A stretch of DNA of 63,557 bases, from contig JAHWDD010000022.1 in assembly GCA_023897205.1 (NCBI GenBank), positions 1 through 63,557 of the forward strand, written 5' to 3'. Below the pieces are notes generated by a model. It made no database searches, had not been told where the DNA came from, and worked only from the letters and a program-made list of their open reading frames with translations. The DNA comes from Exophiala sp. HKRS030. Taxonomy: Eukaryota > Ascomycota > Eurotiomycetes > Chaetothyriales > Herpotrichiellaceae. A program made the translations under genes and the position numbers. Shown piece by piece: positions 22,190-35,351 of this stretch (the stretch's first letter is position 1; every line of letters starts with the position of its first letter).

Positions 22190-23860
22190 GAGAGAACCCT
22201 CTGTCTTAGATATAGAGCTTAGTCAATAAAATACAGTAGTAATACGGGATATTTAGGAAGTACGCTCTTAATTATAATTAGCAAGGCATAGGCTAGGGTG
22301 GATAACTTTCTTCCTTATGCTCGGAAAGTACAGTATAACGAGGTCCTTTAGGGAGGTAATAAAAGGTTAAGTATACGCGAGCCTTTTTACCATTAGAAGG
22401 TAAAAGCTTACTTAGCCTTAGCTTAGGATTCTATTAAGCATGATAGGAACATATCTAAGAGGCCTATAATCCTATATAATTAGTTAATTATAAAACAAAG
22501 TTTTTGTGAGAGGCTAAAGTAAAGGAAGTCTCTCCTTCTAGCGGAGAGAGTTAATAATAGAGAGTCACGACCTATCGCACTGTAGATTAGCTAGCACTCT
22601 ATCTCTATCTCTTATATATTACTAACTAACATAATACCTATAGCCTAAGTAAGTTATATACTGCACTTTTTAAGCAGCTTAAGCATAAGATATAAAGTCT
22701 AGAACAAATGCTTAGTAATTATAGAATCTTGCTATGAAGGGGCTTTCTTACGAATATCTTACTATTAGAGTGACTGTCTAATTACTATATATATTGGGAA
22801 AAATTAGCAGTAAACCTTTCTTTTCTCATAGTAAAATGATAAGTAAAAAAGGAAATTAATAGACTCTTAGTACTAGAAACGTTAGGCCTAGTGTATAAGG
22901 TAGAATGGTAGAGAGTATACTCCCTATTAGGATTTTTAACCTAAGCTTATATCTAGAGCTCTAGTTCTCTCGCTAAGGTTTATAGCGTGAATTCTATCTA
23001 TAAACTAATTATATTCTAGCTAATAAAAGTGAGTAGTGCCTACTACCCTTAATAAGTTATTCCTTTCTTGCTATAACTAAACGTTTTAGACTTTTATCTA
23101 TTACTACCTACGCCGGCTTAGTATTGCGAAATTTTAAGTTTAAGCTCTCTAGCTATAATCTGATTAATCCTAAGTATCTATAAGCGCTAACCATAATAAC
23201 CGGTATAAAGGATAAAGAATGGTTCTATATAATCTTTATTATCGCTAAAGTATAGGGTAGACCTTTAGTGATAAATACCTTACACTATCTAGAAGCTATA
23301 ACTAAATATAATAATATTAGTATTCTCTCTACTATTAAGTTAATTATAAACAGTATTTAAGATCTAACTAGATTATTATTAAGAATTTATAAGCACTATA
23401 ACCCTTAGGTCTTTTATGAAAAGATTCGCTCTATACTCTTAAGGACTAAGGTCTTCTCCTTTAGTGTTTTACCTTAAGGTATATTTTATAATCTTAGAGA
23501 TAGCCATAGTCTATAGCGAAAGTATAGCGAAGGTAGTAACGTATAAAGTACTTTAATCTAGTTATTAGATATTTTTGTGGGAGTTCCTTATCTAGGAAGG
23601 GATAAGACATAGATAGAAACGCCTTTTATTACACTACCTTCCGCCCCTAGTAGGTTCCTTAAGGTATGTATCTACTACTTAGAGCTTAGCATATATAGAA
23701 GCTCGCAGCACTAATGGCCTAACTTAGGAGATATAATCCTATATACCATAAGAGTATCGCGAGTTCCTTATCCATATCGCATAGTTAAGTAGCTTAAGAA
23801 GGTATGTATTAAAGTATATCGCTAATGCGGGTATATATTAAACGTATAATAACGTTATTA
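22190..23860. repeat. AT-rich RIP-like block II (includes mutated part of an IDO gene)
   Basis: Strongly AT-rich with TA excess and CA/TG depletion. It contains repeat copy B at its left end and the mutated part of an indoleamine dioxygenase gene at its right end. The composition returns to normal within the coding sequence at about 23860. Confidence 0.75.
22331..22560 (+). repeat. Dispersed repeat, copy B (RIP-mutated)
   Basis: Direct copy of 16700-16929. Differences are dominated by C to T and G to A at CA/TG sites. For example GGGTGAAAGCTTGC in copy A aligns with AGGTAAAAGCTTAC here, and GGGATCCTACCAAGC with AGGATTCTATTAAGC. Confidence 0.8.
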
Positions 23861-24171
23861 AGGCTTTAGTGAGCTTTTGTAGTGTTCACATTCAGATTAC
23901 CGCTCGTTTCATTATTTAGCTATCTAAAGGTTTGCTCTATCTCCTGCACGGAGACTTCTGAGGAGCTAACCTAACACTGATAACTTGAACATGGTCACCG
24001 CCTAATGAGGATACTACTTATCCAGATGTCCACAGCACCAGAGGAACAGAGTTTATGTCATTTTTGAAAACGACGCGTGATGAAACACGACACGCTGTTA
24101 TCACGTTGTTAGAGCAAGCCGGTGACCTTAACCGGCTCTCACAGGAAAATAACCACTTCCAAAGTGACTGA
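22950..24171 (+). pseudogene. Indoleamine 2,3-dioxygenase relic, 5' part RIP-mutated
   Basis: Haem dioxygenase family that opens the indole ring of tryptophan. Ignoring stops, the plus strand reads PLISYSFLAI, TTYAGLVLRNFK, EWFYIIFIIAK, VFYEKIRSIL and RKYSEGSNV-stop-STLI. These match the family's ATYAG, trailing FYxxxRxFL and SGGSNAQST signatures. After about 23863 the frame shifts by one and the sequence is clean. It then reads SVHIQITARFI with the proximal haem His (23887-23889), then GTEFMSFLKTTRDETRHAVI and a stop at 24169-24171. Many codons before 23860 are TAA or TAG in place of Gln or Trp. The 5' end is not resolvable. The gene is certainly inactive in this form. Confidence 0.8.
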
Positions 24172-24599
24172 ATTAGCCGGCTCTATTTTGCGAAGGTTTC
24201 TATAACCCTAATAGTACGGAGATTATCTTGAGTCTTAGGGTAATTGTCCGCTTAGGGGGTGTGAGTGAGTTTAGATTAACCTTTATAGTATATGTTTCCT
24301 TAAGGCGCGTTCCTAGAAGGACTTAAAGTTATCGTGTAAGTAGATAATAATACTATATAGTACTTTATTAGAACAATGAAACAGTCTTATTATGTTTATA
24401 TCTTCACCAAATCATTAAGTGAATTATATTAAGCTGAAGAGAACGCTAAACTTCATGGGAACATAAAGAAGAGATAAGCCTATAAAAGATAATAACTACA
24501 TAATTCAGATTTTTAGTGCCAAGATAATTTAAGTAATATATAGATTAAGACATGAACATATTATCTTATATCTATCCTTTTATTAACCCTTTATCATTA

Positions 24600-24850
24600 A
24601 CTCTTCATTAGCTCTATGGCGCTCTATTAAATCCTCACTTAATTCTTACTACCATTTAACATCACGTTAAAAAAGTCCTTATAGTCTATTCTAAGGTTAA
24701 GGGTTAACACTAAGCTAAGCTGATTCTTATATATGTCTAAGTAAGGTATCTTAATATGACCTAATTTATATTGGTCTTCTACCATTTTTCCCGCCTTAAG
24801 GAAAGCTATTTTATTCTTAAGAGTTCTGTTTTTCTAGCTTATTTATCAAT
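24600..24850 (-). pseudogene. Unidentified coding relic in AT-rich block
   Basis: One minus frame remains open for about 65 codons and looks protein-like (KNRTLKNKIAFLKAGKMVED, LGHIKIPYLDIYKNQLSLVL, DYKDFFNVMLNG). Upstream of it another frame reads GFLNLKGFKIINIRLELLGY. Neither is recognised. They are probably remains of an element-encoded or host protein. Confidence 0.3.
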
Positions 24851-25732
24851 TTTAAGTGATTCATATAGCCTAATAACTCTAACCTTATATTAATTATCTT
24901 AAACCCTTTTAAGTTTAAAAATCCTCTTTTATAGTGTTTTAATGATCTTGTTTAGTTAATAAAGTTTTAGTTCTATAGCTATGCTATTAGTATCGTTAAA
25001 TCTTTATTAGTTAACCTCTTTTGCTAGCTTATCTCTTTACTGAAGTAGGTTTATATTTATATTGTGGTATTAATGATTCCTTTTAGTTAATAAAAGTAAC
25101 TCCTTATATATTAAATGAACTGCATTTTAATAGCTATTCACTACTGCGGACAAGGTTTAAAGATTTTGTTTGACGTAGCGGACGTAAGCCTTAGGACCTT
25201 AAATGGCTATAAGCATTTTAGCCTAAGGTAGAAATCTTAGAGGATAGTACATAATTAAGTGATTCTTTTAGGCTGAAGGAGGAGTTCTAAGTTAGAGAAG
25301 TGTTAATATTTAAACTAGAATGTATAACTATCTATAGGTACTAATTAACCTTATGCTTCCTATTAGTGCCCCATAATTATGCCAGTCCATTTAGCTCTCA
25401 CTGTAAGGATAGTCTAAAATAGAAACCCCCTTTATAGAATTAGTTTCTTAGATAGTGACACTTTCTATATTTATAGTATATAATCTACCGAACATAAAAA
25501 TAGAAAATGATATTTAATTTTAATAGTTTAACCTATTACTATAACTTTATACGCCATAAATTCGTTAAAAGTGTTAGTTTATAAATATATAATGAGATAA
25601 CCTTTACAACAGAGAAAAGCTAACTAATAACAAAAATATTAAACTCTATTTAAATAAGTTAAATAATATAAGATTAATTTATCGAATATAAGGTTCTTAT
25701 AAGACTTAGAGTTAAGGAAGAAATAATTAACG

Positions 25733-26110
25733 TGAACTTCTCACTACTAGACCTTAATTATATAGACCCTAATTTTCTTTCTTTTAAACCCTTTCCTTTT
25801 TATTTAATAAATGATAAGTATTTCTCACTTCTAAGTTTAGCTATGCTAGCTAGAGCTATAGATCTATCACTAACAAAAGGAAACTACCTATTTAAATGTT
25901 TTGGTGAGCTAAACACTCTTCACTACGAATTTTAGAAACGTATAGACTATCTAGATAAGACTTATAAGAGATTACAAAATGAGTACTAATAAAGTTTTAT
26001 CACTTTGAAATGAGAAATATACGCTGATACAATATTTCTAGGTTTTATTATATGTAGAGGTGAGTAATACCTAGATAGGTTATTTCGGTAGGCTTTAAAC
26101 TTACCTACTG
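25733..26110 (+). pseudogene. Unidentified coding relic in AT-rich block
   Basis: A plus frame reads through about 67 codons (SLLDLNYIDPNFLSFKPFPF, ARAIDLSLTKGNYLFKCFGE). After a stop it continues protein-like (KRIDYLDKTYKRLQNEY, EIYADTIFLGFIICRGE, ALNLPTVSGKVM). The family is unknown. The stops look like mutated Gln/Trp codons. Confidence 0.35.
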
Positions 26111-29100
26111 TATCCGGTAAAGTCATGTCTAGTTAGTTAAAATATACCTTAAGTAGCTAGGTACCTAGTATTTTAACTTTAAGGCGGTAGTGAACTAGAA
26201 CATAGCCATGTTATCTGGAAAGATAGAATCAATTATTACGGGTATGCCTTTTAGTTAATAAGAGCTACAGTACTTTTGGTGGCGCTATAAGTAGTATAGA
26301 TAGCATAATGCTATACATAGAAAGCGGAGGATTTTATAGTGTTACTTTCGTTTTAATAGCTTATATTACTTTCATTTTAATGATCTATATTTATATCTAC
26401 TTAGTGTACTATTCTATATATAATAATCACGAAGGAGAAGAAATCCTTAATAACTAATTTAATTAGTTTAATGTTAAATTTATGACTCGTTTTAAAGGAG
26501 GAAGTAACTCACTACTTAGGATTTTATATAGGCTATAGTTTGACTGATTTCTTCTTATTATAAGGCTGACTCGATCATAATATTTATGTTATGGCCCTAC
26601 CTTCTCTATCTCTCTCGTCCTATGTCCTACTTAACTAGAGGCCTTTACGTTAAGTCTTTACCTATATTAGCACATTAACCCACGATAAACTGATGAAACT
26701 TGAACCCTAGAATTATATTACTTATATCTCAGGCTAACAGAAGGTCCAGAATCGGAATGCTTAGGTAATTACGCACTTTCGGAACGTTTATTTCGGTTTA
26801 CTTATAGCATGAAGAACATAGAGAAAATATCGCTAGAAGCTTAAAAGAAAACTCGTAAAGTTAGAAGAACTAGTAGGTATGAGAAGGTTAGAAGCCTTAA
26901 CTTCTATAAAAGCACCAAAATACGAGAATAATGCTAGATCTCTAGGCTCAGAGCTTGAAAAAAACTTAGATATTGCTGAATACTCCTTAAATATCTTGAA
27001 TACCTTAACTATATTAATAATAGCTCCCACGATCCTAGATCAAAACCGCTAGCAAAGCTACCTTAGTGTCACTAAATCTTTACGCTATCTCTCTTCTACC
27101 TAATAGGATCGTTAAGATACATATAATAATAGCTAAGACATGTATTAGGAGCCTTTAGCTAATTCTCTATTAGGGCTTAACTTTCAGTCCTGTATATCAC
27201 TAGAGATAAGCGGCGCTCTGGTTAAAGACTGCTGCGTAGACGAAGTAGAGATATGTCTATAGACTATAGCGTATAACTCCCTATTAGGTTTATAACTATC
27301 TCCAAAAATGCTAGGCTTAGAGAAGGGGAGAATAAGTGAAATATACTAATTACTATAGCTAGTCATTATTAAGGAATCATTTTAGAGTGTTATTAGGGCC
27401 AAACTAATTTAACACTAAGTGGAAAAGCTTAATTATACGTTAGGCATATCTATCTAGTCTTACCTCTTCTCTGGAGACTAAATAAAATAATATCGCCTTT
27501 ACTAGTGAATAAGCTTAGACATGGTACTAAGGTTATATCTATATTAGGGGTCTAAAAGTTCTGTATCCCTTTAGGCTTTCACTCTGGTAACCTCCATATT
27601 AATTTTAGCCTTTTTAAGTAATGCGCGAAGAATTTTACCTATATTTAACCGGGGAATTTTGGTAACGAACATAATATCTCCTATTAGCTACTTATAGGAG
27701 ATAAGCTAGGACTTAATAAACTCCTTAACTTTTTCCTTAGTTAGCGATGGCTAACCCTAGGATTCCAAGTTATTTAGTTATTAGCGCACTATATACGCGC
27801 GAATTAATGTGTTCATAATATTACGGTCATTTTTAGAAGGTATACTCACTACTGCCATATTAGATATTAGTGAATAATGTGATAAGATACTCTTAATTTC
27901 TATTAGAGATACCTACTAGCCTTTAACCTTAATGGTTTCTTTCATTCTACTAGTGTAGAAAACTTTGCCGGCTTAAAGGTAGATAAGATCTTTAGTTCGA
28001 AAGAACCTGTCTAAGTTAAAGGTTACCTTACTTATATTGACATTATTAAGGTAGCTAGAGAACATACTAAGGCTATGGATTAGCCCTTCTTTAGGGCTAC
28101 CTTTAGTTAAGAAGAGAGAAGACACTAGTGAACGATTAACCTTTATCCGGACATTTAGTAATAAGCGCCTAACGCTCCCTAAATTATCCTTTTCCTATTA
28201 GCTAAAGAGTGTGATTTAGCCGGCTTTAGTGGTGCTCTAACATTGCGAAATAACCGCATTTAGGCTTAAGACACTATATAGCTAATTTTGAACCCTTATA
28301 GACATTAGGGTGGCGGCGGAAATGAGATGTCATAATGAACGTAGGTAATAACGTTTAAACAGAGAAATTAAGGCTATACTAAATACTATTATAGATACTA
28401 TTACTATGTTCATAATAGTAAAGTAGTTAATAGCTTTAGTGAAATTTACTTAATAGAACTATAAAAGGAAGTAGGTTAGAATTCCTAACTATAATAAAAG
28501 AATTATTGCTAGAGGCATAATAAAGGCATAAAAGATAGGTAAGAAAATTAATTATCTTAGCTATATAACGCGTTAGAAAGGTCCTTCTATCTTTGTAAAG
28601 GAGAATAGAAGAAGAGAAATCATGCAGAAATCATAATACTAACTAGGTAAGTCTTAGCACGAAATTCGCTTTTTAGAGTTATAGCCTAGGTAAGTATTAA
28701 TTAATAAGAAAGCATGGCGGCTTTTAGAAGACTAGTGATATCACTTATTATTATATAGACGGCAATCTAACTCGGTACTAAACACTCTTAATTATGTTCG
28801 CCACACTAAAGTAGATCGCGCCAGCTTTAATAACCCTTTAGGACTCTATTTAATTTATGATTAATTAAGAATATATAGTCTATAGTAAACTAAGTGCGTA
28901 AAGTCACTTTAAGAATAGCCTTTAAGTAATGTACCTAAGCCATAATGAACTTTGGCTTTATTAATTGAAATATGCGGGACACCTCTAAAGGTGTATAGTT
29001 TAGGTTAGTTTCTATAATATAGCTCTCTACGCTAATAACTTTGAGCCAGATTAGTGGATACCAGATTTATTAATATACTTATTAGCTATTTAATGCAGTA

Positions 29101-32100
29101 TTGTGTTTATTAGTGAGAGAATAATAGCTCTATTTCGCGGGAAGAAGAATATTGTAGTGATAATCTAGCTTACATTATTATATATATAATAGTAAATCAC
29201 ATTATCTTCCTATAGCTCATGTTCTTTAAAACCCTTAATAAGTTAATAGATAATGTAATATACTTAGTACTAGGATACTATCTTTAAAGGAATTTTTATA
29301 TCCATAAATATCTAGACATGTTAAGCCCTATCGAAACTTTATAAATCCATTATAAGGAATATGGTAATAACTCACTAGTTAATCATTCTTTAATAGGTTA
29401 AGATGATTAAATACGAAAGTTAAAATGTTTATAGCTAAAACATTAATCTCTTAGGGTTTAGGAGTTATGGGTATAAATGTTAATATAATATTACTATTTT
29501 AGTTAGTAGTGACTCTTAATGGAATTATATAAGTGGGATTAGCTTTTCTCACTGAATTAGGCTTGATCGGGAGGTCACATACTGCCACAGTTAAATCTGT
29601 TACGTAGGTTAGATTCCGTAGTTCACAGAATCTAAAGCTAAGATTAGACACGTTTAAGTAAGGTTAACTTAAGTAGGGGTGGGCATTAGTTTATATCACT
29701 AGTGGTGATTTCTTGCCTTATATAGGTGAAGTGTGAACGGGGTTAAGATATTATTTTCACGAACTAGTGCTTAGCCTTCTAAACTAGTAAGTATCTAAAA
29801 GTTTCTCCTCTAGAAGACTAGTATTTTAGTATAGGGGTTAGTACTAAAGTATATTACTACACTAAAGGTCTTATGTAAGATTACTTTATAGTGCTTTAAT
29901 ATATAGTAAGTCCTTCCTTTCTAGGAGAAACTTATAATCCTATTATAAGCTTTTATTAACGATATTTATATTAACTAAGTTATATACCTAAAGATATTCT
30001 ACTAACGGGAGGCCATATCTAAACTAAGATCATAGTTATAATTTCTTTACCTCTAAATAGGCCCTAGCCAGCTTTAGCCATCATTAACGAGCTAAGTTAC
30101 TTGGCCGATAAAGCTATAGTATCTCTCTCTAGCTAGAAATATTACACCCTTATACGTAGTCTATATTAGTTAATTCTTTTTATATACTACTAACTTTATT
30201 TGTTAATTATCATAATTAATATCCTAATAATGGTTACCCTTATCACTAAACATTAACTTTTCTCATAGGAACTAAATGTTATAACTGCGGCTGTATTAAT
30301 TAACCTTATAATCGCTATCCTAGCACGCTAAGAACTAATTATAAACTCTCTCTTTTAGTTACTAGATTAATACCTAACCTTAACCCTAATTCGCCTTTAA
30401 CGCTTAGTAACCAAGGTATATTATCTTAGTGACGTTTATAGCGGCACTACCATTATAGTTACCATGTGATTTAGTATCTCTAATATAACCCTATTTAAAC
30501 TTTTAAAGTTAATCTTATTTAAGGAGAATGAAATCGCTATCTAGACTATCACTATTCTCCTTAATACTTTATTAGTTATTATAATTATGACTTCCTATCT
30601 AGCCTTCCGCATGTGGTCTCACAATCTATTTAAGATTGTTCACTATTTTTTAGGTTAAATAGCTTTAATTATGTTCTAGACCTTATTTAGGTTACTATCT
30701 TATACTAAGCTCATGAATTTAAGTTTCAAACTCACTATTATGGAAGTGGTTAGCGTAAGCTCTCTCTTCTAGTGCCTTCTCATTACGACCTTTTTTATAG
30801 TGCTACCCTAGCTTTACCTGCGTAAAGTGCCCGTGCGTTTAGAGCCACTTTCTAATTATACTATCTAGCTTCATTTCACTGGAGAAGGCCTGCCGCTATG
30901 CGCGGCGGTTTAACTTTTAATCTGTTCTCTACTTAAATAGTATACCTTTATTACTATTTTATTTGATAATAGTGAAGAATATTCTATTATTATATCTAAC
31001 GCTAGAGATTAAATAGCTTAACTACTTAAGTTATTACTAACATAAATTTAGGTTTAAGGTATCTTAATTATTAGAGTGCTTTATATAGTCTTAATATTTA
31101 ATAAAGTGGTTCTAGTTACTACTAGGTTTAGGATTAGCCCCCTATTATTACTAATAAATTATTAGCACTATACTTATTAAATTATATAGTTAACACTAGA
31201 TTCTATTACTACATATTTCACGTTTATTATAACTAAAGTTTAAGAAGCTAACCCGGATATAATAATTATTAACATAATAGAGTCTAGCCGGCCTAATCTT
31301 ATTAGATATATTCATTATCTTTATTTTACATTAGGTTTAGAAGCTATCTTTTTTGTCTCTAATCTATAGATAATGAGAAAGGTAGTGTATAAGTTAGAAT
31401 CCCAGGGTTTACTCATTTTCGCTCCGATTTTTAACTTATAGCCTTCTTAACGATTCGGAAGAATATTAATTTACTAGGGAAGGTGTTAAAGGCCTAGAGT
31501 TAAGCTACTTCGATATTTCTTCCTTAAAAGAGGAATAAATCTCTTCTATAGATATCGTTATGTAGGATTTAGTGGTGAATAACTCGATCTAAGATAACTA
31601 AACTAGGTATTATTACATAGCGAATCTATTAAATATTAGGTAATAATAAACATAATTTAGTAGCTAATAAAAATATACTTAGTTAAGTGTATAGAGTCTA
31701 GTAATAGTTAATCTATAACCTAAAGCTAAACTTATACTATAGATTTAAGCTCTTATGATTATATTACTTATATATATTTATACGCTATACTTCACTATAG
31801 TGTATCATGCTTTAAATCTACTAATTAAACATTTTTTCTTTGCAGTACGCACATTATTATCATTAGCGATTCTCTTTCGTTTTTAATGGTTAGAGGTCCT
31901 AAAATACGCGTTTAACCCTTATGCCTTCGTAAGATAAATAATGGCAGATAGTAGGCCACTTATATAAGACCCTAAAGTAGATATGCTACTTATATATATG
32001 GTTATGCTAATTTATTCTTTAGTTTTATATTGAATACGCCTGTAGAAATTGCCATTCTTATCACGGTGCCTATCATTATTCTATATGCAAGAGATAGGTT

Positions 32101-33830
32101 ATTCGTTAACGTATAGTTAAGCGCGTTCAGATATAAGCTAAGTGAATAATGACTTAAAAGCCAGGTTAACCCCTAGTATCGAATACAAAATGAACCTAAC
32201 TTTAATGTATTTTCTATTTTAATAGGAAAGTATCTCACTTAGCTTAAAGTGAAAGAGGGAGGTAAAGACATAGTGAGTCACGTGATTAATTAGCTCTGTT
32301 AGCGAATTATTAGCCTTAACTCTATCTAGAAGCTTTAGTATTTAAGTCACGTTATTAAGTGTATAGTTATAATTTATTTCGTGATTTAGGTGATAATATC
32401 TTAGATAATGAGCGAACACTTAGTGAACCTATCTATCTCTTAATTTTTCTTAGATTAAATCTTGGATATAAAAAGAAGCTTTCCGGGGCTTAACTATATA
32501 AGCACCTTTCGTGACATTAATATTAGTAATTATTTTAGTGCCTAAAGATACGATTAAATTTATTCGTGATAATAGATAGAGTATCTTTGCCTCTAACACT
32601 ACGGTACTAACTAAATTATTCTCTAAAAGGCCCGCGTCTTAAAACGTACCTAATTAAGGAACCTATTTAGTCAAAAAGAATCTATGAGGAAGAGTTAGTC
32701 TAATCCTAACGTTAAAATATGGATTATCACTTACGTTAGGGTGATAAACATAGCCCGGGCGCTAATTAGAGGTTATTAATATCGAAGTAGACTATAGTAT
32801 ATATAGAAATAAAATCTTATATTTCCTAAAGATAAGCTTTTTAGGCTCCTATCTAATCTTCTTAGCCACACTTTAACTATTAACTTAAAGAAATATGGCA
32901 CTTACCTAGGTTAAGATTATTCTGCACAGTTTTGTTATAGTTTATAAATAGGTAATAGGAAGGTGTCTTTAAAATGGTGGCGGCTAACACTAAAAGTTTA
33001 GCGCCTAGTTCTATCGCGTAAAAGTAGTCCTATATCGTTATTAATCTCCCTAGAAGAGACTATAGAATGGATTTAAGGTTATCTAGATAATAGTGACTAT
33101 CTTGAATATACTACCTCATTATTTTAGTGAGCTAAGAGACTAAAGAAATTTTACTGGTTTTATCTTATTTAAATGTCGCCTTCACTAATTATAACATTAT
33201 CTAAATAGATTTATTAACTAAGTTATCACAGTTCTATATGTTTAATGCGATAAAACTTCCTATAATATTATTAGCTTTTCTTACTCTTCTTAAGGGTTAG
33301 ATATATTCACTAGAGCTAATAGTATCTATCACTTTAAAAAACTTCTAAATCGGGATTAAGAGGCTAATTCGGTCCTAAAGTCTTCTTAGCATAGTTAGTG
33401 AGATAATAACCTAAGTTCCGCCTCCATTAATGCTAAGGATACTCACTTCACTCGTTAGAGACTTAATAGTCATTATGATAACTTAATCCTATACACGCTT
33501 ATAGAGAAAGCATAACGAGATTATATAGGTCTAAGGCCGACTAAATAGGGTTTACCTAAAGATTTAAATATAGGTCTTATAGAGACAGTGCTCATAGGGG
33601 AGTTAATACTATGATATTCACTATATATAGCATAAGTAAGTGACCTTACTATAGATATAACTCTATCTATTCATAAATTATTAGAGTGTATATAAATGTA
33701 AAGACACACTAAGTACTTCTATTCTAGAGACTAATGAATTATAGTATTACGATAACTTACCCTAAATAAGCTTAAGGATGGCTGAACGTAAGATAATATC
33801 TAATGACCCCTTAAAAGATATTACTCCTAG

Positions 33831-35351
33831 ACTATGGCCCAGTTTCTGAGAATTGTCATTTCCTTTCCGGTTCTAGAGGGTGAGCAGCGCTGCTCTAACT
33901 CACCATGAACTCTCCTCTCACACCCGGGAGCTCATCCTGAACTCATCCTGAACTCAACCCTGCTCCCCAGTGACTAGCGCGCTAGTCCAGATGCCACATT
34001 TCCTTGAGGGTGCGTGGGTAACGCACGCATGTCGTGGGCTAGACTAGATAGTGTTTTCATAGGTCCAACTCCGTCAATACATGCAGATATGGGCGTAGGT
34101 CACATTCGGGCGCCCAACTGAAGCCTTGGATAGTGGTGGTACGTTGCCCATCCCGCAGGCTCTCGTACATCCAATCGGAGCCGTGAGAAGCCCTGCTGAA
34201 ATTTCAATTGGCCAAAGATAAAACCCCCTGCTGAACCTGTAACATCTGAAAGCGTCTTATGCGGTCTCGACCAATGGCTCATCCTACATCGCCCCATGTA
34301 CCACGTAGGACTGTGGAAGTACAGGGGGTGTGTGTCTCAAAAGTGGAGACTCCATGGTGAATCGGGGGTCGGCGAGAAGACAACAGGTTCGGTCACTACT
34401 CAGAGATGTGGTCAGCTTTACCAACCACAGGTTCCTTCGGTAGCCTCTGACCACGGAATCTGATTGGTCTAGACCAACAGAACTAGTATTTGAAACACGC
34501 TAAATGATCTACGCGCCAATTATAGGAGCCTTAGGAATGACTTAGCGAAGATTTTCGTGGTTTCTGACTGCACAAAAGGATGCAGATATCCTTTTCCATG
34601 GACGGCAGCAACAAAAAGGAACGAAAAGCCCCCGACATTACGTATGGGTACGACCTAGCTTGGAATATGGTTGCGAAATATGTGAGTTCGAAACCTTAAG
34701 TTACACAAGAAGTCGAAGCCTTGGTGCCACGAATCCCGGCGCAGTGAAACGGCGCAACGTCATACCGTGGAAAAGCACTGGCAGCAGGAAGTGAGTTACA
34801 ATGGAAACTTGTGGGACAGAGGAGGCTATGAGATGTACCACGCTCTACTAGCCGCCTATCTTAAAAAAAACCTAAGGGTGGAAGGGCTTCTATAGACACA
34901 GTCAGGCTTAAATATCGGAAGCAGCGTGTGGAAGGTGAAGTCAATTCTACTTCATTCGTACTACGCACGTGACTCCCATTCTTGAGAAGAATGGTTATAC
35001 GCTCGAGGGAAACGGTCATTATAAGTCGATCCTCTCCGATAATCCCACCTGGGCTTCGGCACACTATCTGCGTGGACTTGACTCTTTCTGCTATCACCTT
35101 TCGCACGATAATCTTAAACGAGAGCACTGGCTGAGAAGCCGCACGGCGGAATGATTTTGCGGGACTTCTCGCCTAATGACAATCATGGCATTCCCTCCCG
35201 TAGCGGCCATGTTGTTTGCGATAGTTTCCAACATTTCCTTTTCACTGCGCTCAGTTCGACGACTCTGCATGATTGCTCATGTCTCACGGATGACGGCGTT
35301 TTGTTGTCATAAAATTATCCCACTTCCTCGCGGCTTGTCCATGCTATTTGC
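33831..35351. other. Intergenic, normal composition
   Basis: About 1.5 kb right of the AT-rich block. An 11-bp unit CTCATCCTGAA is repeated twice at 33931-33952. Short frames only. No gene recognised. The right end may contain undetected 5' exons of the next gene. Confidence 0.4.

Larger units (their letters stand above)
24190..33830. repeat. AT-rich RIP-like block III, 9.6 kb
   Basis: Continuous AT-rich tract with almost no open frames above 65 codons, many TAA/TAG/TTA/CTA words and scarce CA/TG. It most likely comprises nested transposable elements erased by RIP. No terminal repeats, reverse transcriptase or transposase motif could be recognised by eye. It ends sharply at about 33830 where normal composition resumes. 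Confidence 0.7.

Noticed and set aside
33931..33952. 11-bp tandem pair at the edge of the AT-rich block
   Set aside because: Too short and isolated to call a target-site duplication or element end.
34675..34695. GTTCGAAAC word resembling a tRNA B-box
   Set aside because: No matching A-box or cloverleaf around it.
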